Translations under genes and position numbers: made by a program | In this document: piece after piece, positions 26,694-36,001 of the stretch | Numbering within the stretch: position 1 is the first letter of the stretch | How the letters are laid out: the number at the start of each line of letters is the position of its first letter | The notes under the pieces: model-generated | Told to the model about the DNA's origin: nothing | The model's database searches: none | Seen by the model: the letters and a program-made list of their open reading frames with translations, nothing else | NCBI RefSeq assembly: GCF_016469335.1 | Contig: NZ_CP059888.1 | Span: 310,001-374,000 of the forward strand | Reading direction: 5' to 3' | DNA: 64,000 bases | From: Flocculibacter collagenilyticus | GTDB lineage: Bacteria > Pseudomonadota > Gammaproteobacteria > Enterobacterales > Alteromonadaceae

Positions 26694-29266
26694 TAAAATA
26701 GCTCCTGCTCTTCTTCTACTTTTGCTTCATCATCTAAATCGAATACGATAGGGGCCCTATCGTCGGTTACATATTGAGTCGGTTCAGTGCCCTGCATAAA
26801 AAACTCAAATCGTGATGTGTAGTCATTTTTAGTTGCTAATAAGCCCGTTTTTAAGTCGACGCGTACACTCATAATACCTTTCGGAATATCTATCGTTCTT
26901 TCTGGTAAATCAGCAAGTGCGGTTTTCATATATTCAATCCATGCTGGCAGTGCTGCGGTAGCACCTGCCTCACCGCCAACGATTTGATCATCTATAACGT
27001 GTTTAAAGTTACTCGTGCGGCCAAGACTACGATTAGGGTCGTCATATCCTGTCCATACTGTTGTAACCAAGCCTGGAGTAAAGCCTGAAAACCAAGTATC
27101 TTTTGCGTCATTTGTTGTGCCGGTTTTACCAGAAATGTCTTTACGTTTAAGGGCTTGCGCACGCCAACCGGTACCCATCCAAGCTGTTTTGTATTTCCAG
27201 CTCCCACCACCCCAAATTGTACTTTCCATCGCTTGTGCAATTAAAAATGCATTCTCGGCACTAATAATTCGCGGTGCGAGAGGAAATTGCGAGTCGTCAA
27301 GCTCTTCGTAAGTTTCACACTCAGGACAAACCGTTAGGGGTTTTGCTTGGTAAACGGGTTGATTAAAACTATCTTCAATTCTTTCAATTAAATATGGCTC
27401 AATTAAAAAACCACCATTGGCAAAGGTTGCAATACCAGTGGCTAATTCAAGTGGTGTTAATGCTGCTGAACCCAGCGCGAGAGACTCATTAAAAGGGAGA
27501 TCGTCTGGTGCAAAGCCAAACTTGATTAAGTGATCAGTGACTTGGTTTAATCCTGTACCACGTAACAGCCTAACGGCTACCACGTTTTTTGACTGTGCGA
27601 GTGCACGGCGCACTCGAGTTGGGCCATCGTAAACAGGTGGAGAGTTTTTTGGTCGCCATGCCACGCCTTGGCGTTTGTCCCACTTATTAATAGGTGCATC
27701 GTTAATGACAGAGGCAAGGGTATAGCCATTATCGAGTGCGGCCGAATACAAAAATGGTTTTATATTCGAACCGACCTGACGTTTCGCTTGTGTGGCTCGA
27801 TTATATTCGCTTAAATAAAAGTTATAACCTCCAACGATGGCTTCTATCGCACCATTTTGCGGTGATAGTGATACCAAAGCGCTACTTGGTTTAGGTAATT
27901 GACTTAACTGTAACCGACCTTCTGAGTTAGGTTTTACATAAATAAGTGCGCCAGGCTCAATAATATCTGAAGTGCGTGTTGGCGCTTCGCCCTGTGTTGA
28001 GTCGTTAATATAAGGGCGTGCCCAAGCCATGCCTTGCCAATCTAAAACATCATAGCTTCCATCTTTAAGTTGAATGTAAGCAGTTTTCTCAGTAATTGAA
28101 GTAACCACTGCTGGTTGCAAATCACCATAAGACTTTTTGTATTTTAAGGCATTGGCAATGGCATCTGCATCCCAGGCCATCGAGTCGTCACGGCGAGGTT
28201 CTAATGCTGCATTGGCGACTTGCTCTTCAGGAGTGCTAATTTGAAGACTACCGGTATTTGAGTCAGGTGCTACAGTCATAATAGGCTCTTGCCATAAATA
28301 TTTTTCTACTCCACGGTAGCCATGACGAATATCATAGTCATGTAAATTATTTATAATTGCCTGTTGAGCTGCGATCTGATTTTTAGCAATGATGGTGGTG
28401 TAAACTTGGTAGCCACCGGTATATGCTTCTTCAGCGCCAAAACGGTCTACCATTTCACGGCGCACCATTTCAGCAACGTAAGGCGCTGGTGCGGTAATTT
28501 GAGCACCGTGACGCTTCGCTGTAATCGGAGCTTCTTTCGTAGCTTGATAAGTTTGTTTAGTGATAAATCCCATTTCAAGCATGCGGCCAAGCACTACTGC
28601 TCTGCGATTTTTTGCACGCTCTGGGCGGCTAATCGGATTCAGGGTCGACGGTGCTTTTGGTAATCCGGCGATGATGGCCATTTGTGCTAACGTTAATTCA
28701 GAAACATCTTTGCCATAATAAACTTGTGCAGCAGCACCCACACCAAATGAGCGGTGACCTAGCGGAATTTTATTTAGATAAAGGGTTAAAATCTCGTCTT
28801 TGGTTAGAATTTGTTCTATATGCAATGAAATGAAGATTTCTTTTAATTTTCGGATGTAACTGCGAGCTCGTGTTAGGTCAAAATAGTTACGCGCGACTTG
28901 CATAGTAATGGTACTACCACCACCTTTATTTTGACCAATAACTTCACCGAAAACTGCGCGCATCAAGCCAACAATATCAATGCCTGGATGTTCATAAAAT
29001 CTACTATCTTCGGTAGCTAGGAAGGCGTTAATAAGTTGTTGAGGAATGTCATCAAGTGCAAGAGGGATGCGTCTTTTTTCGCCAAATTGAGAAATAAGTT
29101 GGCCATCTTTGCTATAAACCTTCATGGGCGTTTGCAAACGTACCTCTTTTAAAACCTCAACGCTAGGTAGTTCATTTTTAACATAAAAATACATCCCAAG
29201 AAGCCCAAAGCTACCTAGTAAAATGCAAATTAAACCGAATATGATGAATTTTTTTAACAAAGTCAC
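26690..29266 (-). CDS. mrcA: Penicillin-binding protein 1A
   Basis: Bifunctional peptidoglycan synthase of 858 residues, anchored by one N-terminal helix (about 7-29). The glycosyltransferase domain has catalytic E86 (ATEDSRFYEHPG) and GGSTITMQ. An OB-like domain interrupts at about 320-430. The transpeptidase has S500-NI-K503, SKN near 565 and K714-TG. Class A PBP1a polymerises and cross-links glycan in the periplasm. It is divergent from pilM, the usual gammaproteobacterial arrangement, and it ends overlapping the DUF1579 gene by four bases. Confidence 0.96.
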   Translation of the reverse strand: MTLLKKFIIFGLICILLGSFGLLGMYFYVKNELPSVEVLKEVRLQTPMKVYSKDGQLISQFGEKRRIPLALDDIPQQLINAFLATEDSRFYEHPGIDIVGLMRAVFGEVIGQNKGGGSTITMQVARNYFDLTRARSYIRKLKEIFISLHIEQILTKDEILTLYLNKIPLGHRSFGVGAAAQVYYGKDVSELTLAQMAIIAGLPKAPSTLNPISRPERAKNRRAVVLGRMLEMGFITKQTYQATKEAPITAKRHGAQITAPAPYVAEMVRREMVDRFGAEEAYTGGYQVYTTIIAKNQIAAQQAIINNLHDYDIRHGYRGVEKYLWQEPIMTVAPDSNTGSLQISTPEEQVANAALEPRRDDSMAWDADAIANALKYKKSYGDLQPAVVTSITEKTAYIQLKDGSYDVLDWQGMAWARPYINDSTQGEAPTRTSDIIEPGALIYVKPNSEGRLQLSQLPKPSSALVSLSPQNGAIEAIVGGYNFYLSEYNRATQAKRQVGSNIKPFLYSAALDNGYTLASVINDAPINKWDKRQGVAWRPKNSPPVYDGPTRVRRALAQSKNVVAVRLLRGTGLNQVTDHLIKFGFAPDDLPFNESLALGSAALTPLELATGIATFANGGFLIEPYLIERIEDSFNQPVYQAKPLTVCPECETYEELDDSQFPLAPRIISAENAFLIAQAMESTIWGGGSWKYKTAWMGTGWRAQALKRKDISGKTGTTNDAKDTWFSGFTPGLVTTVWTGYDDPNRSLGRTSNFKHVIDDQIVGGEAGATAALPAWIEYMKTALADLPERTIDIPKGIMSVRVDLKTGLLATKNDYTSRFEFFMQGTEPTQYVTDDRAPIVFDLDDEAKVEEEQELFY

Positions 29267-29406
29267 AGAAACAACCTAAATTTTAGCTGCCATTTATTTC
29301 AAAGCACTGATAGTATATCCTGATTAGTTCACGAATAAATCTTTTATTTGATGAAATAAAAATAACCTGTAAACGATAAAAATTATAAGTAATAACAGCA
29401 GATATT

Positions 29407-30486
29407 ATGTTAACTAGCTTTTGGCAAAAACAAATTCCTCTGATGCTTGGAATCGACATAGGTTCGCATTCTGTTAAAGCCGTATTATTGAGTCATCAAC
29501 ATAATCACTATAAGGTTGAGGCTTTTGCTATTGAAAGCATGTCAAAAGGCGCAATGGCAGAGAGGGAAATTCAAGATATTGAAGCAGTAGGCAGAGTCAT
29601 TGCCAAAATCCGCAAAAAAATATCAAAAAATATTAAACACGCTGCAACCGCAGTGTCAGGCTCTACCGTTATCACTAAAGTCATTTTCATGGATGTAACA
29701 CTTTCTGATGAAGAACTGGAAAGCCAAATTCTTATCGAAGCGGACAGCCTAATTCCTTACCCATTGAATGAAGTTAGCCTAGATTTCGAAAAACTTGAAG
29801 TCAACGAGGCAGATCCTAGCAAAGTAAATGTTTTACTCAGTGCTGCACGTACTGAAAGTGTTGAAGCGCGTATTAGTGCTATTGATATTGGCGGCTTTGA
29901 CAGTAAAGTTGTTGATGTAGAAAGCTATGCGTTAAGCCGTGCGGCGCAGCTATGTTTTAGTCAGCTACCAGACGATGCAAGTGAAAAAGTGGTGGCGACG
30001 GTTGATATTGGCGCAACCATGAGCTTGTTGAGCATTATTGAAAATGGTGAAACCGTTTATACCCGCGATCAGGTTTTTGGTGGTGAACAATACACACGTT
30101 CAATCGTCTCTTATTACAATAAAACGTTCGAAGAAGCTGAAAAAGCAAAACTCAGTAACGACCTTCCACCCAATTATACCTTTGAAGTGTTGGCACCGTT
30201 TCAAACTATTCTGCTTCAACAAATCCGTCGCGCTATTCAAATGTATCTTACAACTAGTGGCAAAGAAAATGTTGATTACATCATTATCAGTGGTGGTACT
30301 GCATTAATTAACGGTATTGATAAGCTGATTGTTGATGAGTTAGGTATTCATACAGTGTTAGCAAAACCGTTTGCAGAGCTAGAGTTTTCACCGTTAGTTG
30401 ATAAAGACGCAATCGAACAAGTAGCGCCTCAACTAATGGTTGCCACAGGATTAGCATTAAGGAGTTTTTCCCCATGGCACATATAA
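29407..30486 (+). CDS. pilM: Type IV pilus assembly protein PilM
   Basis: Actin-like cytoplasmic protein (359 residues) that binds the PilN N-terminus and connects the pilus motor to the alignment complex. It has the FtsA-like ATP-binding motifs GIDIGSHSVKAVLL at the N-terminus, VATVDIGATMSLLSI near 200, and IIISGGTALINGID near 300. It opens the pilMNOPQ operon and overlaps pilN by 13 bases. Confidence 0.96.
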   Translation: MLTSFWQKQIPLMLGIDIGSHSVKAVLLSHQHNHYKVEAFAIESMSKGAMAEREIQDIEAVGRVIAKIRKKISKNIKHAATAVSGSTVITKVIFMDVTLSDEELESQILIEADSLIPYPLNEVSLDFEKLEVNEADPSKVNVLLSAARTESVEARISAIDIGGFDSKVVDVESYALSRAAQLCFSQLPDDASEKVVATVDIGATMSLLSIIENGETVYTRDQVFGGEQYTRSIVSYYNKTFEEAEKAKLSNDLPPNYTFEVLAPFQTILLQQIRRAIQMYLTTSGKENVDYIIISGGTALINGIDKLIVDELGIHTVLAKPFAELEFSPLVDKDAIEQVAPQLMVATGLALRSFSPWHI

Positions 30487-31046
30487 ACCTCCTGCCTTGG
30501 CGAGAGGCAGCACGAAAAGAGAAGCAGAAGCAATATTTAAGTATTCTATCTGTTATAGCGGGAACTGTTTTTGTCATTATATTCTTCATTAGTCTTTACT
30601 ATGGAGCATTATTATCTGGTCAAGAAAAGCGTAATGCCTTCATTAACAAAGAAATTGCAGTACTTGATCAAAAAATTGTAGAAATTAGAAAGCTTAACGA
30701 TCGTAAACGAGACTTACAGCAACGCATGACGTTGATTGAGCAATTACAAGGCAGTCGAAACTTAGGTACGCAAGTACTTGATGAAGTAGCGAGCGTTGTT
30801 CCTGCTGGTATTTATCTTACTAAGCTAGAGAAAAAAGGCCAGCATCTGTTAATTGTTGGTAAGAGTGAGTCGAATAACCGACTGGCTAACATGATGCGTA
30901 AGATAGAAGAGTCTAGTTTACTTGCTGAGCCTGTATTACGTTCGATTGTAGCTGGCCAAGCACAACCAGCATTGCTGAGTGACTTTGAGATGCAGTTAAA
31001 AGTAACAGGTTACGAACAAATTCAAGGTGATGCTGATGAATCTTAA
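30474..31046 (+). CDS. pilN: Type IV pilus inner-membrane protein PilN
   Basis: 190 residues. The conserved N-terminal peptide HINLLPWREAARKEKQK binds the PilM groove. One membrane helix (about 22-44) is followed by a coiled coil and a periplasmic ferredoxin-like domain (GIYLTKLEKKGQHLLIVGKS). It forms the alignment complex with PilO. The start is inside the pilM tail and the end overlaps the pilO start. Confidence 0.95.
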   Translation: MAHINLLPWREAARKEKQKQYLSILSVIAGTVFVIIFFISLYYGALLSGQEKRNAFINKEIAVLDQKIVEIRKLNDRKRDLQQRMTLIEQLQGSRNLGTQVLDEVASVVPAGIYLTKLEKKGQHLLIVGKSESNNRLANMMRKIEESSLLAEPVLRSIVAGQAQPALLSDFEMQLKVTGYEQIQGDADES

Positions 31047-31635
31047 TGTTGATTTTTCTGATATTGATTTAAGCGAACTGGATTTAGAAAATATTGGTTC
31101 GTGGCCGCCAGTGATAAAAGTTATCTTTGGTATTATCGTTGCGGTAGGTGTGGCGTTTGGTAGTTACTCACTATTAGTGTCGGGTAAAATTGAAGATTAC
31201 GAGCGTGCGCTCGCCAAGGAAGAAGAGCTACGTCAAACATACAAAATTAAATATGCTGCATCGGCGAATTTAGAACTATATAAACAGCAGATGCAAGACA
31301 TGGAAAAGCAACTTTCAACGTTATTGAAGCGCTTACCTGCAACGCACGAAACGCCAGGCTTATTGGATGATATTACCTATGTAGGTACTACCAGCGGCTT
31401 AAGTTTCGTGAAAATTAATTGGATGACTGAGGTAGAAAAAGAGTTTTATACCGAATTACCGATTAAAATTGAAGTTGTTGGTGAATATCATGAATTCGGA
31501 GAGTTCGTAAGTAAAGTGGCTGCGTTGCCACGAATTGTTAGTTTACATGACTTCGAAATTGTTGATGCAGGAAATGATAAATTAAGATTGAACGTAGTAG
31601 CGAAAACATACAGATATAAGGAGACAGAGTCATGA
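31036..31635 (+). CDS. pilO: Type IV pilus inner-membrane protein PilO
   Basis: About 200 residues: a short acidic N-terminus (NVDFSDIDLSELDLENIGSWP), one membrane helix (about 28-48), a coiled coil, and a periplasmic domain ending in YRYKE. It pairs with PilN. I favour the ATG at 31036, since AAGG lies 8 bases upstream; in-frame GTG 31027 and ATG 31030 are alternatives. The stop overlaps pilP at ATGA. Confidence 0.94.
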   Translation: MNLNVDFSDIDLSELDLENIGSWPPVIKVIFGIIVAVGVAFGSYSLLVSGKIEDYERALAKEEELRQTYKIKYAASANLELYKQQMQDMEKQLSTLLKRLPATHETPGLLDDITYVGTTSGLSFVKINWMTEVEKEFYTELPIKIEVVGEYHEFGEFVSKVAALPRIVSLHDFEIVDAGNDKLRLNVVAKTYRYKETES

Positions 31636-32168
31636 TGCGTATTGCAATTATTTCTCTTGCTTTGTTGTTATCTGGTTGCTTTGATGATGTAACAGATCTA
31701 CAAAAGTACATGAACAAAGTGAAAAGGAACACACCGGTTGGGATTGAGCCTATGCCGGAAATCAAAAAATTTGAGCACATTAGTTATAATGCTCAAGTTG
31801 AACGCAGTCCGTTTGTTGCGCCAAAGCCTGAAGCGGTTGAGGATAAATTGCAGCAACTGCAAAATTGTTTGGCCCCAGACCCAAGAAGAAGAAAACATCC
31901 GTTAGAAAAATATGCATTAGACAACATTCAGATGAAAGGAACGCTTGGTGGTGGCAACACATTGTGGGCGTTAATTGAAGCATCAGATGGGACATTACAT
32001 AGAATAACGAATGGTGATTACTTGGGGTTATTCCATGGTAGAGTGAAGTCTGTGTCTGAAGATAAAATAAGCTTAGTTGAATTAATTCCAGATGGCGCTG
32101 GTTGTTGGAATGAGCGAAACACTGTAGTTGACATGATCGAACCTGAAGATGTCAGTGGAAACGAATAG
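31632..32168 (+). CDS. pilP: Type IV pilus lipoprotein PilP
   Basis: 178 residues with a lipoprotein signal (LLLSGC, Cys near residue 16). A disordered linker leads to the C-terminal HR-like beta domain (KYALDNIQMKGTLGGGNTLWALIEASDGTLHRI). PilP links PilN/PilO to the secretin PilQ. It starts in a four-base overlap with pilO and lies 19 bp before pilQ. Confidence 0.95.
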   Translation: MMRIAIISLALLLSGCFDDVTDLQKYMNKVKRNTPVGIEPMPEIKKFEHISYNAQVERSPFVAPKPEAVEDKLQQLQNCLAPDPRRRKHPLEKYALDNIQMKGTLGGGNTLWALIEASDGTLHRITNGDYLGLFHGRVKSVSEDKISLVELIPDGAGCWNERNTVVDMIEPEDVSGNE

Positions 32169-32187
32169 AGTATTTAAGAGTTAAATT

Positions 32188-34239
32188 ATGGAAAAAACGA
32201 TAATAACAATGATAAAGCGTTCAAGAACTTGGTTAAGCTTAGCGCTATTAACATTATTTGCGGGTAATGCGTTAGCTGTGCCTCTACTTTACGATATTCG
32301 TTACAACCCTGTAATGCCAAATGAAACAGAAATTGCTTTCGTATTCGATGAAGAAGTGTATTCACAACCGAATATTCAAGTATTTAATGAGCCTGCCCGA
32401 ATAGAGCTTTTCTTTAATGAGTCAGACTTTGAAGAAAACTTAGAAGAAGTACTCATTGGCAAGTCAGGTGTTAAGCGTGTGACTTCAGAGTTTTTAGATG
32501 AAGGGGTAAAAGTCAGTATCTATCTTGATTATTTAAAAATTTACCAATCACGCATTGAAGGGAATATATTCTATTTACATGTTTCTGACACGCCGCAAGA
32601 CAGTGAAGCAAATCGTTCAACAGATATCACACCAAACTATATTAACAAAGTGAATGCAATTGACTTTAGGCGTGGCGAAAAAGGAGAAGGCCGTGTCCTT
32701 ATCTTCTTAAACGAAAGTACGGCAGCGGTCGATGTGACAGAAAAAACTGGAAAAGTAATTGTTGAATTCCATAATACGGATATTTTGGATGATTTACTGT
32801 ATCAGCTTGATGTGCTTGACTTCGGTACGGTAGTAAAGTCACTTGAAACGTTTAAAGAAGGGGCTAATAGCCGTATCGAAATAGATACAACGGGTGCCTA
32901 TAAATATACCTACCAACAGATTGAGAACATTTTTACTATTGCTCTTGAAAAAGACACTACACAGCGTGGCATTTTAGGTGGTGGTAAAGAGTATAAAGGT
33001 AAGCCAATTTCACTAAACTTCCAAGATATTCCAGTAAGAACGGTTTTACAGATAATTGCTGACTACAACGGCTTTAACCTAGTCACCACTGATTCTGTAG
33101 CTGGAAATATTACATTAAGGTTAGATGGTGTACCTTGGGATCAGGCGCTGGATATTGTGCTGAAAGTTAAAGGCTTAGATAAGCGTATGGATGGTGCGAT
33201 CTTGATGGTTGCGCCGGCTGAAGAATTAGCTGCTCGAGAGGCGAAAGAATTGGAAGTTCAGAAAAAAGTGGAAGAGTTAGAGCCACTATATTCTGAATTT
33301 ATTCAAATTAACTACGCCAAAGCGGATGAAATAGCTGGCTTACTTAAGGCTGAAGGGACTTCACTTTTATCTGACCGTGGTAACGTAAGTGTTGATACGC
33401 GCACGAATACACTTTTGGTAAAAGATACAGCACGCTCGATTGCCAGTATTCGTACTATGGTGGAAACACTGGATATCCCTGTAAAGCAGGTACTGATCGA
33501 GTCTCGTATGGTAACAGTGCGTGATAACGTAGAAGAAGAGCTAGGTATTCGCTGGGGGATCAGTGATCAAGATGGCAGTGATGGCTTTTCAGGTTCACTA
33601 GAAGGCGCTGAGTCTATCTCAGGCGGTAATATCCCATCGTTAACAGACCGCTTAAATGTGAATTTAGGCGTAGCGAACCCTGCTGGTAGCATTGGCTTTC
33701 ATGTAGCGAAACTCGCTGATGGTACATTATTAGATTTAGAATTGTCAGCGCTCGAACGTGAGAACAAAGGTGAAATCATTGCTAGTCCACGTATCACGAC
33801 TGCAAACCAAAAGTTGGCGCGTATTGAGCAAGGTACTGAAATACCTTATGTACAAGCAGCATCGAGTGGGGCAACGACAGTAACATTTAAGAAAGCGGTA
33901 CTTAGCTTAGAAGTTACGCCATTAATTACCCCAGACGATAGAGTTGTACTAGACTTAGTGATTACTCAGGATACGCGTGGTGACACAGTACAAACACCGA
34001 CTGGGCCTGCTGTAGCAATTGATACGCAACAAATAAGAACGCAAGTGTTAGTAGATAATGGTGAAACTATTGTGCTTGGTGGTATCTATCAGCAGCAAAT
34101 TATCAATGCTGTTAGTAAAGTACCGTTGTTTGGGGATATTCCATACGTAGGTAGACTGTTCCGCACTGATCGTGATTTTAATGAGAAAAAAGAACTACTT
34201 ATATTTGTAACACCAAAGATTATTTCGGAATCATTCTAG
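32188..34239 (+). CDS. pilQ: Type IV pilus secretin PilQ
   Basis: 683-residue outer-membrane secretin for pilus extrusion. A signal peptide ends near NALAV. One AMIN domain region is followed by STN/N0 (NFQDIPVRTVLQIIADYNGFN), N1, and the secretin core with IASPRITTANQKLARIEQGTEIPY and VPLFGDIPYVGRLFRTD. Family members in Pseudomonas often have two AMIN domains; residues 30-250 here could hold both. A shorter start at 32209 is possible but lacks a ribosome site. It is the last pil gene of the operon, with 145 bp to aroK. Confidence 0.96.
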   Translation: MEKTIITMIKRSRTWLSLALLTLFAGNALAVPLLYDIRYNPVMPNETEIAFVFDEEVYSQPNIQVFNEPARIELFFNESDFEENLEEVLIGKSGVKRVTSEFLDEGVKVSIYLDYLKIYQSRIEGNIFYLHVSDTPQDSEANRSTDITPNYINKVNAIDFRRGEKGEGRVLIFLNESTAAVDVTEKTGKVIVEFHNTDILDDLLYQLDVLDFGTVVKSLETFKEGANSRIEIDTTGAYKYTYQQIENIFTIALEKDTTQRGILGGGKEYKGKPISLNFQDIPVRTVLQIIADYNGFNLVTTDSVAGNITLRLDGVPWDQALDIVLKVKGLDKRMDGAILMVAPAEELAAREAKELEVQKKVEELEPLYSEFIQINYAKADEIAGLLKAEGTSLLSDRGNVSVDTRTNTLLVKDTARSIASIRTMVETLDIPVKQVLIESRMVTVRDNVEEELGIRWGISDQDGSDGFSGSLEGAESISGGNIPSLTDRLNVNLGVANPAGSIGFHVAKLADGTLLDLELSALERENKGEIIASPRITTANQKLARIEQGTEIPYVQAASSGATTVTFKKAVLSLEVTPLITPDDRVVLDLVITQDTRGDTVQTPTGPAVAIDTQQIRTQVLVDNGETIVLGGIYQQQIINAVSKVPLFGDIPYVGRLFRTDRDFNEKKELLIFVTPKIISESF

Positions 34240-34384
34240 TCTAAAGCTCAGAAACACGCTTTGATAGAATCTTTTACTTGATATATCTATTCAAATACTG
34301 AGATAATTGCGCCCCTTAAAATTTGTTGGGGGCTTCAACTCAATTGGTGTTTAACCGTAAATTAAGAATTAACCTTTAATAAAT

Positions 34385-34903
34385 ATGGCTGAAAAAAGAA
34401 ACATTTTTCTTGTTGGTCCTATGGGTGCTGGAAAGAGCACAATAGGACGTCACTTGGCAGACGAACTTCACTTAGAATTTTTTGATACTGATCAAGAAAT
34501 TGAAAAAAGAACAGGCGCAGATATCGCGTGGGTTTTTGATATAGAAGGTGAAGATGGCTTTAGGCAACGAGAAGAATCAGTAATCGAAGACTTAACAGAA
34601 AAGCAAGGCATCGTATTAGCGACTGGCGGCGGCTCTGTATTAAGTAAAAATGTGCGTAACCGTCTGTCTGCGCGTGGAATCGTGGTGTACTTAGAAACAC
34701 CAATCGAAAAACAGGTGGCAAGAACGCAACGGGACAAGCGTCGTCCATTACTTCAAACTAAAGAAGAACCAAAAGAAGTGTTGGTTCGTTTGGCTGAAGA
34801 ACGTAACCCTTTATATGTTGAAGTGGCTGATTTTACAGTTCAAACCGATGAGCAAAGTGCAAAGGTTGTTGCCGCACAGATCATTGATAAATTAGACTTC
34901 TAA
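34385..34903 (+). CDS. aroK: Shikimate kinase
   Basis: 172 residues. Walker [10 protein letters not shown] begins at residue 11, followed by [13 protein letters not shown] with the shikimate-binding aspartate, and [10 protein letters not shown], the GGG substrate motif. The lid contains RPLLQ. It phosphorylates shikimate at the 3-hydroxyl in the chorismate pathway. It is followed after 21 bp by aroB, the classic aroK-aroB-damX-dam order. Confidence 0.97.
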   Translation: MAEKRNIFLVGPMGAGKSTIGRHLADELHLEFFDTDQEIEKRTGADIAWVFDIEGEDGFRQREESVIEDLTEKQGIVLATGGGSVLSKNVRNRLSARGIVVYLETPIEKQVARTQRDKRRPLLQTKEEPKEVLVRLAEERNPLYVEVADFTVQTDEQSAKVVAAQIIDKLDF

Positions 34904-34924
34904 TTCTACAGCGGAGCTACGTTC

Positions 34925-35992
34925 ATGGACGTATTGCAACTTGATTTAGCAGAGCGTAGCTATCCAATCATGGTTGGGCAAGATCTTCTTGCTCAAACAT
35001 CTCACTTACTTGATCAGTTTTCATCTAGGCCGTTTGTTATTATTTCAAACGAGACTGTTGCACCTCTCTATGCAAATTTGCTATCCGATCAGTTAGCTAA
35101 TAGCGAGCTTTATTTTTACCACATTCCTGATGGCGAACAATACAAAACCCTTAATACTTATCAAGATATTATTACTTTTCTTTTAGAAAATAATATAGCG
35201 CGTGATGCTGTTTTGCTTGCGCTAGGTGGTGGTGTAGTCGGAGATATTGTGGGCTTTGTTGCCGCGACTTATCAGCGTGGTATAGACTTTATCCAAGTGC
35301 CAACTACCTTGTTATCTCAAGTTGATTCTTCAGTGGGGGGCAAAACGGCAGTGAACCACCCTCTCGGTAAGAATATGATTGGGGCATTTTACCAACCTAA
35401 AGCTGTGATTATTGATACTAATACGCTAGATACCCTTCCTCGCCATCAGTATGCTGCGGGTTTAGCCGAAGTTGTGAAATATGGTTTAATTTATGATGTC
35501 GAGTTTTTTCGTTTCTTAGAATCTAACCGACAAGCAATATTAAACCGTGATAAGCAAGTGCTAAGCACAGTGATACACAGGTGCTGTTCTATTAAAGCAA
35601 GTATTGTAGCGGAAGATGAGAAAGAAAGTGGCTTACGTGCAATACTCAATCTTGGGCATACGTTTGGCCATGCCATTGAGGCAGAAATGGGTTATGGAAA
35701 TTGGTTACATGGTGAAGCGGTTGCAGTTGGCATAGTTCAAGCTTGTCATATTGCATTACTTAAAGGCCGAATTACCCAATCTGAACTGAACAGAGTAGTA
35801 GAGTTATTAGCCTTTTTTAATTTGCCAACAAAAGGGCCACAAGAGATGAACTTTGTAACTTACATGAAGCATATGGCTAAAGATAAAAAAGTCATGGCGA
35901 AACAAATTCGCTTTATTATTCCTAGCACATTTGGCAGTGTAGAAATAACAACAGATGTGACAGAAGACGAATTGCAAACTGTACTCGGTTAA
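34925..35992 (+). CDS. aroB: 3-dehydroquinate synthase
   Basis: 355 residues, NAD- and metal-dependent enzyme converting DAHP to 3-dehydroquinate. The glycine-rich NAD segment (LGGGVVGDIVGFVAATYQRG), PTTLLSQVDSSVGGKTAVNH and the metal ligands in GHTFGHAIE and WLHGEAVAVG are all present. It sits between aroK and damX. Confidence 0.97.
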   Translation: MDVLQLDLAERSYPIMVGQDLLAQTSHLLDQFSSRPFVIISNETVAPLYANLLSDQLANSELYFYHIPDGEQYKTLNTYQDIITFLLENNIARDAVLLALGGGVVGDIVGFVAATYQRGIDFIQVPTTLLSQVDSSVGGKTAVNHPLGKNMIGAFYQPKAVIIDTNTLDTLPRHQYAAGLAEVVKYGLIYDVEFFRFLESNRQAILNRDKQVLSTVIHRCCSIKASIVAEDEKESGLRAILNLGHTFGHAIEAEMGYGNWLHGEAVAVGIVQACHIALLKGRITQSELNRVVELLAFFNLPTKGPQEMNFVTYMKHMAKDKKVMAKQIRFIIPSTFGSVEITTDVTEDELQTVLG

Positions 35993-36001
35993 CCTGTTGC
36001 T

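Noticed and set aside
34311-34333. GCCCC/GGGGC hairpin between pilQ and aroK
   Set aside because: Only five base pairs with a 13-base loop and no T run; too weak to call a terminator.
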